From Atherix ibis (lineage: Eukaryota; Arthropoda; Insecta; Diptera; Athericidae), in contig OY282605.1 of NCBI GenBank assembly GCA_958298945.1, positions 1,263,811-1,327,810 on the forward strand: 64,000 bases of DNA. The letters run 5' to 3'. A program made the translations under genes and the position numbers. Of this stretch, positions 13,529-25,190 are shown in pieces. Within the stretch, counting starts at the first letter, position 1. Each line of letters opens with the position of its first letter. Below the pieces are notes generated by a model. The model made no database searches and was not told the origin of the DNA. It saw only the letters and a list, made by a program, of their open reading frames with translations.

Positions 13529-13985
13529 GGTAAACATTGAACTGTCAACATCACATTTGTTTACATTTATTGAATGACGAACTTTTCACTTGTTAATCAC
13601 TTTTTGGACCAAATAAATCATTAAAAGCCATTTAAACACATTATAAAATAAATTTTTGTTAATTTATTTAGTAAAAATGAAGATGTCAACTTAGCGAAAC
13701 AAAGAAATTCCCGGCTTTTTCTACATTCCGTTGAATTACCAGCAACCCTTTATAAAAGACTTCATTTTATGAAATTAAAAACTTCCTATTAAATGTCATC
13801 AACAATATAACTATTTATATAAATACTACAAAAAAATAAAAACCCATACTTTCACTTGCACATTCCGACAAGTTCCAAAATAACAACTTTAAAAACAACA
13901 AAAGTATGCAATAATTTCGGTATGCTTCCACTTTCATGGAGAATGGCGTTTTTTAAAACTCTCCGAAAGTCTACAAAATTGAGGC
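13529..13985. repeat. 0.46-kb dispersed repeat, copy 1
   Basis: It begins TAAACATTGAACTGTCAACA and ends CCGAAAGTCTACAAA, and matches 25191-25665 in the same orientation along nearly its whole length with small indels. It has no long open frame, no terminal inverted repeats and no obvious target duplication; the family is unknown. Confidence 0.85.
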
Positions 13986-14650
13986 GCTTGAATATGTTCA
14001 TTTTATTGAGAGTCTACTAATAAGTACTGCGCTGTAGCAAAAGTAGTCCAATCGAGTTCGCCTATTATTTGTAGCCATATTAAAAATTAGGATGCATACT
14101 CATATTTTTAATAAATCAATTTTATTTCAAAATTATATGCATCCCATTTTTAATATGGGTGCAAATAATGTATTTACTTGCTTAATTTCGATATCAATTT
14201 TGACTGTTATTAAAACATAACCAACAACTGATCTATGACAACAACGACCAAATAAGAAACTATAGATCTAATTTGACGACTAAATCGCGTCTCGGTCCCG
14301 TCAATCGTTGCAGTTGTGTGTACTCCTATTAGATTGCGGAGGTTTTATAAATTTGACCTTAGATTTTCGTTATTGTTAATTGGTTCTCGCCCGAATTGTG
14401 TTTTTGCCATTTATTCATTTAAACTAATCGGGGGGATTAGTTTAATTATTTGTGCATATTGTAAATTATAGATTTTTATGATTTTCCATTAGGGGTGCTT
14501 AATTTTTAAAATTGAATAAAAGAGTTGTCAGTGAAGTATTTTTAAAATCGAATAAAAGAGTTGTCAGTAGATTAAAATACATTTGATACTATATTTATTA
14601 AGAAAAGGACATCCAGAACTTATTTGTTTGTAGAAGGTGATCCGAACTGT
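13986..14650. other. Gene-free DNA
   Basis: No element or frame recognised. A 25-bp-class direct repeat (GAATAAAAGAGTTGTCAGT) occurs twice at about 14515-14570. Confidence 0.45.
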
Positions 14651-14654
14651 TTTT

Positions 14655-14875
14655 TTTTGTATAGCTCACCGATCGATCTTTACACGTCCAGGTGACATCA
14701 GCTTGTTCTGAAATCTCGCGATCTGGAAACTTCGTCTGTAATAAAAGTCCTTTGTTTCAACTGTCGTGTGGCAAGTCAGTCGCTCCTTCCTGTTGGAATC
14801 AAATTATCATTTTTTTCCAGAAAATTTTGGATACAATATCTTGCGGCACTGTCGAATGGGTAATTCTCCTTGATT
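14655..14875 (-). mobile_element. DD41D-type transposase relic
   Basis: The minus strand reads FQQEGATDLPHDS, then TKFPDREISEQADVTW, a decayed form of the WFQQDGATCHTA...W-P segment seen intact in the copy at 28521-29406. The catalytic Asp is Glu here, and the frame has stops. Confidence 0.6.
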
Positions 14876-15131
14876 AAATGTTGGCTATAGCAGAACACAA
14901 CCGTATAAACATGATAGCACAGCGATTTGAAACGTTAAAGTCGTAAGCTGCTGTCAACTACATATATAGCTAAAAGCCCCATTAACTGTCAAAAAAGTCG
15001 ATTATGAAAAAATGTTTTTATAAAACTGATATTTTCTATATCTAATTTTAGATATAGAAAATATTAGTTTTATAAATTAAATTAAATATTTTCGAATTTA
15101 TATGATATAAAAAATTTTTCTTATAAAAATT

Positions 15132-15465
15132 AACAAAAAGAAAAAAGAAAAGAAAAATAAAAAATTTTTACCATATTTAAAAAATTGTATTTTTTTTAAT
15201 TATTTTTTTTTTTTTAATTTAATTGCAGATCTATTTAATTAAGGAGTCTTAGATAGTACGCGTAATAGGGGAGAAAAAAAAGTATTTTTGTTTAAGTGAA
15301 TTTATTCCGATAAAATAAGTGATCGAGTTGAAATAAGTTCTTATTAATTAATATATAATCAGTAAAAATTATTATATAATTAATAATAATAGTTTAAATA
15401 AGAACATTAACAAACTTATATAAGTGGACGATAATAGAACGCACAAACCAATCCAAACAGACAAA
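15132..15465 (+). promoter_or_regulatory. Upstream region of mrj (5' UTR/promoter not resolved)
   Basis: This is the AT-rich segment immediately before the mrj ATG. I see no clear TATA box or initiator, so the transcription start is unknown. It may begin here or at an upstream noncoding exon. Confidence 0.25.
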
Positions 15466-18400
15466 ATGGTTGATTATTATAAAACTTTGGAAGTTTCACG
15501 AGGAGCATCAGATGCTGAAATAAAAAAAGCGTAAGTTAATAGAAATTTAGTTTTAATTTTTTCTCTACTGTTTTTGTTTTATTAAAATTTAAAAAAAAAA
15601 TGTTAATACCTTTTCCTGTTTTTTTTTATTTCTTATTTTTTTTCCATTGCTACAAAAAAAACCACGTGCAGATATAGAAAATTAGCATTAAAATGGCATC
15701 CAGATAAGAATCCAGACAATTTAGATGAAGCAAATCGTCGATTTAAGGAGATATCAGAAGCCTATGAAGTGCTATCAGATGGTAGGTGAACTTTTTATTA
15801 AAATATTTTTTTTTTATTATTATTGCAATAGTATTATTTGTTGCTGCTTTATTGCCAGATTTCTCAATTGGAAAATATTTTTAATTTAAAAAAATATATA
15901 TGAACAAATAAAAAATTATTGCCTTTTTAAATAAATAACGAATAAAAGGATTTGAAGAAGAAAAAAATCTTTAGCCAAAATAAAAATGGGGTAAATTTAT
16001 ATATTATTCTTTTTAAATGCAGTATTTTTTATTTAATTATATATACAGTGAGTGACAAAAGTATCCGGACACCACTTAGGAATTTTTTTTTAATAAAATA
16101 AAAATTATTTCTAAAAACCAATTATTGGGAGATATTTGTTATTAAAATATATTATAATCAATCAACTGCAATTCCTGATCATTATCTAGATAATGAAAAA
16201 AATATTCCTGATCACCAATTTGGCTTCCGTTCTGAGCACTCCACAATCCAGCAGTGCCAACTCTTGATAGGAAGGAGTATTCTTAGATATCTGCAATGCT
16301 TTGGATCCTGTCTAGCATCCTGGGCTCTTTTGGAAACTCAGGAGCTACTTTATTTCCATTTAGCAGTTAACTCAGAATCCTAATTTAGCAGGAGTTCCAC
16401 AAGAGAGTATATTTGGTCCCATTTTATATGATATTTATACCCTTGACATCCCATCTGATGCTAATACTACCATTATTGCCACTTATGTAGATGATGCGGC
16501 CACACTTAACTACCCATCCAAATCCTGACATGGGCTCTTTTGGAAGCTCAAGAGCTACCTTATTTCCATGTAGTAGTTAACTCAGAATCATCAGAAATAA
16601 ATTCTAATTTAGTCGGAGTTCCACAAGCTAGTACAGTTGGTCCCATTTTATATCATATTTATACCCTTGACATCCCATCTGAATCTCCTCAACAAAAAAA
16701 TGTACCTTCACCATCCTCTCCAAAATTTACCTTTAAAAAAACCAAAACTTCTCCCCTCAAAATTACCATCCCTAAATCGAATTCCCCGCCAATTATTATT
16801 GAAACACAGCAGAGCTAATGGCTTTGCTCATAAACACGATGGATGACCTGTGTTCGGAGGAGTCTTCAATTGCAGTTTTGGCAAAAGCAAGTGGCTTTGC
16901 ATCAAAAAACCCATAGGAATTTTAAATTAGATTTCCCTTTAGATATCAAGAGAAAGCATGGGTGGATCTCTTTCTAACTAAAAGATCACTAAGGAAAGTG
17001 CGGGCGAATTTATTTTTGAGTATGTGGTGAAAATAAGTTGCCTTTTTATTATAAGATTCTGCAGGAAATAATTTGGGACGCAAAGGTTATTAGGGTTAAA
17101 CAGGATTTATTAGAATAGTGCAAGATAGGTTTTCGACCAGTTTTAACAACGATAGAGTCCTCGGGTGTAATAATCTAGGTACCACAAGACCATGAGGCTA
17201 TTGGTGACCAGAAAGTGTTAGTGGTGATTAGATTGAGGTATGATTATTGAGATTCACCATAATGGATTGAATTTCGCGGGTAACGTATATTAGATTTTTT
17301 GTGGCGTTATGTTGGTACTCATGTCTCTCACTTATGCCGACAAGTTCGGCCATTTTCAATGTTCAGTTAATTTTTGACAGCTGCTTTGCTTGCACATATT
17401 TTGGCTCGTCCTCGATTTTTGCCCATTCCAAAAAATGGATCAAAGAATCTGTTTCGGAAACAAGAAAAAGTCACAGGGGGCCAGATCTGGGGAATACGGT
17501 GGCTGCGGCATTATTATTAGTGTGTTGTTTTTGGTCAAAAATTCTCGCACAAGCAACGATGCGTGAGCAGCGGCGTTATCATGGTGTAAAAGCCTATTTT
17601 TCTTCTTCCACAAATCCGGGCGTTTCTGGCGGATTGCTTCGCGCAACTTGCACTTAACTTGCAGGTAATATTCATTATTAACCGTTCTACCCTGTGGCAA
17701 GAACTCATGATGCACCACGTCCCTGCAATCAAAGAATTGATTGCCAACTTGGCGCTTTTTTCGGTCTTAGCTCGTGCGGCAGCTTCCATTGGGATGATTG
17801 AGCTTTGGTTTCCACGTCATAACCATAAATACATGCTTCGTCACCAGTTATGACCCTCTGAATCAAATTTGGGTCTTCGCGGACAGAGTCCAACAGCTCC
17901 TTCTACAATGTTAATGCGATGCTGTTTTTGGTCGAAAATGGGCAAAAATCGAAGACGAGCCAAAACACGTGCAATCAAAGCAGCTGTCAAAAATTAATTG
18001 AACATTCAAAATGGCCGATCTTGTCGGCATAAGTGAGATCTATGAGTACCAACATAACGCCACAAAAAAAATCGAATATCTGTAACCCGCGGTAATTCGA
18101 AATTCGCGATAGTTTTTGAACAGACCTTGTATACCATAGTTCGTTATACCGAATTCGTTTTTGGAAGTTAGTTGGGGAAAGTAAGTATTAATAAATAATT
18201 TTTCTAATGATATCGTATACTTTCGAAATTGGTACAGAAAATACTAAATAATAATTATATTTTCACGATTACCGAGTTTAGATGTTACACTCCACTTAAG
18301 ATTGAAAAACTTCTTAAGGGGTGTCCGGATACTTTTGTTACTCCACCACTGTATATAGATATAGTAGTGTGTAATATGAATAAAAGAAAAAAATTAATTG

Positions 18401-21400
18401 AGAATCCTCCTCAAAATTAAATACTAATAATTTGTTAGAGCACAAACGAAAAATCTTTGACGCAAGATCAACGCAGAAAACTCATCACTACCATCACAAT
18501 TATTACAATCATCACTATAGCGAGCCGCCGCCTACGACTGGTAGTGGTACGACACCGTCTTACAGGCGCGGTAACCGTTATCATGCGTTCACTTTCCGGG
18601 GCCTATTTGAGCCGACGCCGTTTTATAAATGCTTCGGTATGATTTGACGAATGATATTCGTGGTGTGATGATTGATGAATTCCGAATAATGGAATCATCA
18701 TCACAGAATTTTTGATAACAATACGATGCTGATTATTTATTGTTTTTTTTTGTCTTTCTACTGACACACTCACTCACTATTTCACTTGAATAATGTTTTT
18801 TTTTCAATTTTTTTAATATCTGCTATTTCTGTTTATGTGTCCTGTTACTTATACTTGACTTACCAATTAAAACCAACCGCTCTCATTTATTTATTTGTTC
18901 TTCCATTTATTCATTTTGTTTCTAACTAGTTGCTAATATTTTCTGTGTATAATTTTTCTAACTGGCCATTATGTAAGACATGTAAACTAAAAAGAATCCT
19001 TTGAATGTTTTTTTTGTTGATCCTTTTTTTCGAGAAACATGAAAATAAAATCAACTGGAAAAAATAAGTAATGGCACCAAAGAAAGTTTCCTGGTTTTTT
19101 TTAAACATGGCGCTTAAAAGAAAATGCCAATGAAAATTTTCTTTTTATTGCTCTTTACTCCATCTCTGTGCAGTTTATCCAAAGTTGTCAATTTTGTATT
19201 ATTTTAAAAATAAAAATTGCTTTTTGTTTTTTGTTTTTTTTTTGGTTTTGTGTGAATTTTGAAATTGTTTTTTTTTAATTTAATAATATAAAATTGATAT
19301 TTTTTGGATAAAATTGAAAATTCCAATCATTATTGTTTTTTTTTTGCGCTGCTTATAAAGGTTGTATTGTTATTGTTATTTAATTAAATTTTTCGGTAAA
19401 ATATTTGCGGCAAAAACTTACGTTAATGTGAGAAAAATGAACGAAAAGTCAGTAAATATATTTAATAAAATTTTTATAAAACATCGTTTATTTGGCAAAT
19501 ATTTCAAAAATGATTGAATATATGTTCAGCCCTGTAATTTAGTGAACGCATAAAAAATAATAACAAATAGTGGTGGCTATTCCAGCATATTTGTACACTT
19601 TTTTCCGATTTTTTTTAATAATAACGGTTCTATAAAGTTATTAAAAAATTTAGTAGAATAGATGAGAGTATAAAAGTACGAGGTCTGTTCAAAAAGTATC
19701 GCGAATTTTGAACTTCCCCGGGCTACGTATATTCGATTTTCGATTTGTTTGTGGCGTTATGTTGGTACTTATGTCTCTCACTTATGCCGACAAGTTCGGC
19801 CAATTTTTAATGTTTAGTTAATTTTTGACAGCTGCTTTGCTTGCACATATTTTGGCTCGTCCTCGATTTTTGCCCATTCCAAAAAATGGATCAAAGAATC
19901 TGTTTCGGGAACAAGAAAAAGTCACAGGAGGGCAGATCTGGGAATACGGGGGATGCGTGAGCAGGGGCGTTATAATGGTGGAAAAGCCAATTCTTGTTAT
20001 TCCACAAATCCGGGCGTTTCTGGCGGATTGCTTCGCGCAACTTGCGCAAAACTTGCACGTAATATTCCTTATTGACCGTTCTACCCTGTGGCAAGAACTC
20101 ATGATGCACCACGCCCCTGCAATCGAAGAAAACTGTAAGCAAAGCCTTCACATTCGACCGAACTTGGCGCGCTTATTTCGCTCTTGGCTCGTGCGAGAGC
20201 TTCCATTGGGATAATTGAGCTTTGGTTTCCACGTCATAGCCATAAACCCATGATTTGTCACCAGTTATGAACCTTTGGATTAAATTTGGGTCGTCGCGGA
20301 CAGAGTCCAACATATCCTTCAGCAATGTTAATGCGATGCTGTTTTTTGTCGAAAATGAGCAAAAATCGAAGACGAGCCAAAACACGTGCAAGCAAAGCAG
20401 TTGTCAAAAATTAACTGAACATTCAAAATGGCCGAACTTGTCGGCATAAGTGAGAGACATAAGTACCAACATAACGCCACAAAAAATCGAAAATCGAATA
20501 TACGTAACCCGCGGAAATTCAAAATGCGTGATACTTTTTGAACAGACCTCGTATGTACTTAGGCACTATTTTTAATTTCGTTTAATTGAAATCAGTTCTG
20601 AATTCGATAGTTAATAAAAAATAAATTTAACAAAAGTTTTTAAGAGTAATAAAAATCGAATAATAACAATATCCACTCAAAAAAAAAAAAAATAAAGGCT
20701 AAATAAGAATATTTTTTCATAGAAACTGTTTTGTTTTAACTGATTTTTTTTTTATCAAAAAAGATAATTACAAATTTTTTCTGTTTAATTTTTTTCTTTT
20801 ATCATAACAACTATTTTTACTAACAAATAAATATTTAAATTGCATTTAAAAAAAAATTAAATAAAATCAAAATTTCCATTTTACAGAAAAGAAACGTCGC
20901 ATCTATGATCAGTATGGCAAAGAGGGGCTCATCGGACAGAAGGATCGTCTTCACAGAACCAACCGTGGTGGATTCGATCAGTTCGACTTTATGAGCGATT
21001 TCCAATTCGCTTTCAGGCCACCAGAGGAAGTCTTTAGAGAATTTTTCGGTGTTAATTCGCCGTTCGCAGATATTTTTGGAGGTAGTTTTTTACAAATGAA
21101 AAAAACTAGAATAGTCTTGAAATAATTGTTAAAATTTTTCTCTTATTTAACAGATTTCCACCAAACACACCCGAATAGCCGAGGATCTAGAGCTGCACAC
21201 CGTCATTCACATCCACAGAACACAATCATGTCAGCATTTGGTTCGCCAATGCTTGGCTACTCGATGATGGATTTCATATTCAATGACGCTTCTTCAAATG
21301 GTTTCACATCGTTCTCATCGTCGAACTCCATGTCAAATAGTTCCAATCATGGGGCTGTAAAACGAACATCAACATCGACGACATTCGTTAACGGCAAGAA

Positions 21401-23473
21401 AATAATGACAAAAAAGTATGTTTATAGTCACTTGTCGATCACAAGTTGCCAGATTTACTCATAATTTTCATTTGTTTTTCATTTCTTTGTGTTGGCAATT
21501 TTTGTCCATTTTTGTCCATTTTGAAAATTTCGAAATGATTTGATTTTCTTGCGGTTTGTATGGATTTCAAAAATTTAATTTTTTTTGAGAAATTTTTCTT
21601 TATTCAAAATAAGGTTTTAAGAGCTTTTGTAAGAAAATTTCTAGTTAGTTTTTATTTAAATTAAATTTCGATATCTGCGGCGGTTGCTTTAGACGAACTG
21701 ATTCACTGAGCACCGTTGCACTCTTCAACTGCAGAACAACACCGTGGTCAGTGGACTCTATGGCCACAGTTGATAACCGTTGAATAGTACAAGAATCGCA
21801 GGCCTACAACGTGCTGTATAGCGAAATTAAACCTTTTTTTTTTCAAATACATCCTACAATATTTGCCTTTTTGCGAAATTTTCCACTTCGAAAAAAATAT
21901 GAAATCTTTAAAAAGATTTATGCAAAAACTTGTTTTTGAAAACCCAAAATTTTTGAGAATAAATTATTTTTAGTATTTTTCTTAATCGTCGAAAGTAAAT
22001 TGTCTTCGGCGAAACTGAATTTTCCAATCATATTTTTATGTATTTTTTGTACTCAATCAAAATATTTACTGCTTACAATACAGTTTAATTGATTAATAGG
22101 AATTTACTTCTATTGATATTTGATTGAGTATAAAAACAATTTCTAGTAACTTTTGTAAGCACAATTGCCTCTTCTAGTCAATCGTGATATTTATCATTGA
22201 ACTGATAGCTTAGGCGCCATAGTAAATAAATAAAGTCATATGATTTATATTATAGATACGTACATATCAGAAATATTGTAATACCGTTCATAATTGTCTT
22301 GTGTGTGTGTACTGTTAGGTCTGTCGTCTGGACTGTTTTGCTTTATATTGAACCCATAAATCAGAATTGAAATTTATTAAATCAGTGATAATATTATTGG
22401 AAAAATTTTCCATTTATTATGTCCCGACCCAATTGTGCGTTCTATCAACTCTGGACAATCCGAGTACTCATATTCAATTCATATGTGGTTACAAAAAAGT
22501 AAGAATTTTTCAAAATTTCGACTTAGGAAAAGAAAAACCAGTTGCAAAAGCCAATTTTTCTTCTTCCACAAATCCGGGCGTTTCTGGAGGATTGCTTCGC
22601 GCAACTTGCGCATAATTTGCAGGTAATATTCCTTATTGACCGTTCTACCCTATGGCAAGAACTCATGATGCACCACATGTTTTTTTTATAGAAAGCAAAA
22701 ACAAATTTATTCAAAGTACTTGCTCTCACTAGCTACACATTTTTCCCATCTCTCGGGCAATTTGTGGACACCACGCAAAAAAATTCCTTCACTTTCGAGG
22801 CATTTTCGGACGTCTTCGTAAGAATCGAAGTACTGCTCAGTGAGTGCGTGGCCCATCGACGAAAACAGGTGGTAAACGGAAGGGGCCAGGTCTGGTGAAT
22901 AAACGGGGTGGGGTAGCACCTCCCAGTTGAGTGTCTCCAAGTAGTTTCGGAGGAAAATCAGCTTGTCATGTCTTTGTGATAATCCGTCCTTTTTGTGGCA
23001 CAAAACTAGACATGATTACCAAAGGAAAAATGTATGTTGTTGTACGAAATTGCTGACAAAGTGCACTGGTGAATGTTGACAGATGTCAAACTCATTAAAA
23101 AAAAGTATGGCGTGCCAATGGTAGCTTAATACGCTCACTCACGCCATCTATGACCAAACATAGCGAATTTAAGCTTCCTATTCTCCATTCAGTGACCACC
23201 CATCATCAAACTGATTAAAGTTTCACATTTTATTGTTCTTTCTGAATCCCCAGACTTGATTATATGAAAAAATTATGTTATTTTGTTCGAAATACCTTTT
23301 CTAATCTGATTATATATTTAAAACCACTTTTATTTATAAAAAAAAAATTTTCTTCTATTTTCAGAGTATATGAAAATGGTAAAGAGACAGTTATGTCGTA
23401 TGAAAACGATATCCTAAAATCAAAGACTGTGAATGGAGTCGCTCAAAAGCTCCCATCCTCAATAACAAATTAA
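15466..23473 (+). CDS. mrj: Mrj/DNAJB6-type Hsp40 co-chaperone (spliced, 246 aa)
   Basis: Type B J-domain protein that would stimulate Hsp70 ATPase and hold aggregation-prone clients. Coding exons are 15466-15530, 15672-15781, 20887-21081, 21154-21415 and 23365-23473; every junction is GT/AG and the phases join into one frame ending TAA at 23471. The start is the ATG at 15466, giving [20 protein letters not shown], a canonical J-domain helix I. Exon 2 carries the catalytic HPD motif (residues 31-33, [14 protein letters not shown]). Exon 3 completes the J domain ([14 protein letters not shown]) and carries a G/F-region motif, [13 protein letters not shown]. Exon 4 is His/Ser-rich, and exon 5 gives the family tail YENGKETV...[10 protein letters not shown]. 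The length is close to DNAJB6 short isoforms. Intron 2 (15782-20886) is 5.1 kb and full of transposons. AATAAA signals lie near 23630 and 23966. The mrj name is by family resemblance. Confidence 0.9.
15782..16045. other. mrj intron 2, proximal part
   Basis: AT-rich intron sequence between the donor GTAGGT at 15782 and the nested transposon. Nothing further is recognised. Confidence 0.6.
16190..16820 (+). mobile_element. Jockey-like LINE reverse-transcriptase fragments, locally duplicated
   Basis: Frames give [18 protein letters not shown], then [22 protein letters not shown] and YVDDAATLN, which are RT motifs of the Jockey group (YVDD is the catalytic box). A second copy of the [18 protein letters not shown] part follows at about 16610-16685, so the segment is duplicated in tandem. 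Stops and frameshifts make it dead. Confidence 0.7.
17234..18129 (-). mobile_element. Long-TIR mariner, copy 1 (in mrj intron 2)
   Basis: The minus-strand remains include [24 protein letters not shown] (second catalytic Asp) and [17 protein letters not shown] (third Asp); the DNA-binding part is missing. About 190 bp at each end is an inverted repeat (the piece running from TGGCGTTATGTTGGTACTCA to the GGCTCG/CGAGCC region), far longer than the usual ~30-bp mariner TIR. The right end CAGACCTTG abuts TA at 18130; the left outermost TIR is degraded. It is nested in the 2.3-kb element. Confidence 0.8.
18439..18636 (+). CDS. mrj: Alternative mrj exon 3a, in phase with exons 2 and 4
   Basis: The acceptor is TTTGTTAG ending at 18438, with a branch-like CTAAT just upstream. 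Joined to exon 2 it reads [12 protein letters not shown], which parallels [12 protein letters not shown] of exon 3. It continues with a His/Tyr-rich, Pro-containing stretch and then [17 protein letters not shown], which resembles [15 protein letters not shown] of exon 3. A possible donor G|GTATGA at 18637 makes it 198 nt, against 195 nt for exon 3, and phase 1 at both ends like exon 3, so it can join exon 4 to give about 247 aa. If the donor is not used, the frame stops at TGA 18645-18647 and a 127-residue J-domain protein results. The exon is visible in sequence; its use in mRNA is inferred. Confidence 0.75.
18648..19678. other. mrj intron between exon 3a and the second mariner
   Basis: AT-rich intronic DNA with T-runs. 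No element or reading frame is recognised. Confidence 0.6.
19679..20551 (-). mobile_element. Long-TIR mariner, copy 2 (in mrj intron 2)
   Basis: An 873-bp element flanked by TA (19677-19678, 20552-20553) with outer TIR CGAGGTCTGTTCAAAAAGTA at the left and its near-match at the right. The inverted repeats extend about 190 bp (to roughly 19872 and from 20356). The minus strand holds [18 protein letters not shown] (first Asp), HHYNAPAH where the second catalytic Asp is Tyr, and [10 protein letters not shown]. The N-terminal DNA-binding domain is absent, so it is non-autonomous. Confidence 0.85.
22260..22540. other. mrj intron 4, unrecognised part
   Basis: No gene or element is recognised between 21416 and 22540 in intron 4 apart from ordinary AT-rich DNA; 21690-21830 is somewhat less AT-rich but I see no frame in it. 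Confidence 0.5.
22541..22678 (-). mobile_element. Fragment of the long-TIR mariner family
   Basis: About 138 bp matching the internal transposase part of copies 1 and 2 (minus strand reads around QGRTV..EYYLQ). No ends remain. It stops where the mauritiana-type relic begins, at a shared CATGTTTT. Confidence 0.75.
22679..23195 (-). mobile_element. Mauritiana-type (Mos1-like) mariner relic
   Basis: The minus strand encodes a C-terminal transposase piece: [20 protein letters not shown], then [18 protein letters not shown]. The third catalytic Asp (expected in LAPSDYH) is Val. The DNA up to 23195 matches the 5' end of the element at 61119-62275, including the AATTTAAGCTT terminal-repeat core, but the middle is deleted. 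It lies in mrj intron 4. Confidence 0.8.
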
Positions 23474-24350
23474 TTAATTAATTAATTTAAATCAATATAA
23501 TATGCATATATACATACATATATTTAAATATAAAATATAAAAACAAAAAAAATTAATTATTAAAAAGAAATTAAAAACAAAAAAAAAAACAAATGAATGG
23601 AAAGAATTAAAAAATAAGAATTTAAAATTAATAAAAATAAAAATACATTAAAGATAAAAATAATTCTAATTATAAAATAATAATAACGTTAATATATAAT
23701 ATAAAAAAAAAACAAAAACGAAAACAAAAAAAAATAATTATGATAACTATACTATGATGATGATGATGATGATGTAATTAATTAATGATGAAAATATTTT
23801 TCTTCAGCGCTTCTTATTTTTTTTTCTTATCATAATATTAAAAATCATAATTTCATCAATGTAGTTTTTAATTCAATTATTTACTTATTGTATATGTAAT
23901 TTTTTTAAATAATTTTTTTTTTTTTGTAAAATATTTTACAAATACCCACAATGCATATGTACATTAATAAACATACCAGCATACATGTACATATGTATAT
24001 ATTTGGGTATGCATCATAAACTAGTTGTCTATATTCATTAATTCATATTATTAATTATATATGCTGTGGTCGCGAACTGTTGTTTAGCGATTTTATTTCA
24101 TTATTAATTCAGATGATTTTTGTTTTGTTTAATTATTTAGAAGAAGAAGAAAAAATACAAAAATACAAAACTGAACATGCGTTATAAATTAAAATTGGGA
24201 ACAATTCAGAAATACAATAATAGAATGAATAATAAATAGATACTTTTTGATTTGATGAAATTATTATATTTATTAAGGTGTGAATTGAATTGAAAAGCGA
24301 TCAGCGGGAGGGAGTGAAAGTAAATAACTTTATATAACAGACACCTACCT
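23474..24350 (+). other. mrj 3' UTR and following AT-rich DNA
   Basis: Very A-rich sequence after the mrj stop, with AATAAA candidates near 23630 and 23966 and a (GAT)n run at 23755-23774. The transcript end cannot be placed. Confidence 0.5.
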
Positions 24351-25190
24351 GTGCACCCCCGAATAGACACATTAGCTTACTTGCATACATGAATACAGTC
24401 ATGGGAGAGAGTATAAGACGTTATCTTTTTCTTCTGGGTTTTATGAGAGCAAATGCTAATTTTTAAGATGCTCCCAATTTACATTTAGATAAGTGAGAAT
24501 ATCCTAAATTTGATAGTTTCTATTTAATCAACATAAAATTATAATACCAGAAATTACTAAAACAAATTACTATTAAATATAAAAATTGTAGTAAAAAAAA
24601 TATACGAACATTTTTGGGTGAAGAAAAATTTTGGTTAAAAGTCATTTATTTGATTAAAATTAACTAATATTAATAGTTATTCTAATATATATATTTTTTA
24701 TTATTAAAATTTAATTAAAATTGATGAAATTTGTTTGAAAATTTTCTTATATTCAAAAATTATTATCATTGTTAAATACTTTTTCCCAAGACTGTAGTTT
24801 AGAGAAAGAGAAAAAGAGAGAAATCGAGTTTTGTTCACAAATCATAACAGTACGAGTAAAGCCGCAAACCCAATTCAGACGACAACGATGAACGACATCT
24901 ACAATCATTCATGAATCTCTCTGCCCAAGTGAATAAATCAAACACAATTGCAACGAATAAAGAATTGTCATTTATTTTAGGAATTACGCCCAAATCATTT
25001 AATTAAATAAAATAGTAAAAAAAATTTCTTATTTTAAAATTATGCTTAATTCAATTTTTTAATATGACGAGGAATTTTGTTTTTGCATTTACTTTATTTC
25101 CATATCAATTTTAACTGTCGACAAACAATGCTGCCTTGCTACCTTAGACTGGATAGGCCGCTACACAAAAATTCAGTATGCCATTGACTG
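24351..25190. other. Gene-free AT-rich DNA with a weak repeat copy
   Basis: It holds a third, weaker copy of the 8.4/13.1-kb dispersed repeat near 24490-24580. No frame is recognised. Confidence 0.4.

Larger units (their letters stand above)
16046..18351. mobile_element. Tc1/mariner-type TIR element, 2.3 kb, with nested insertions
   Basis: The left end reads CAGTGAGTGACAAAAGTATC and continues CGGACACC. The right end (reverse complement from 18351) reads CAGTGGTGGAGTAACAAAAG and continues TATCCGGACACC. Both ends abut TA, as expected of Tc1/mariner target duplications (16044-16045 and 18352-18353). The interior holds Jockey-like reverse-transcriptase scraps (16190-16820) and a long-TIR mariner (17234-18129), so no transposase of its own is recognisable. 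The right end is 87 bp before mrj exon 3a. The ends are seen; that they belong to one element is inferred from their match and orientation. Confidence 0.65.
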
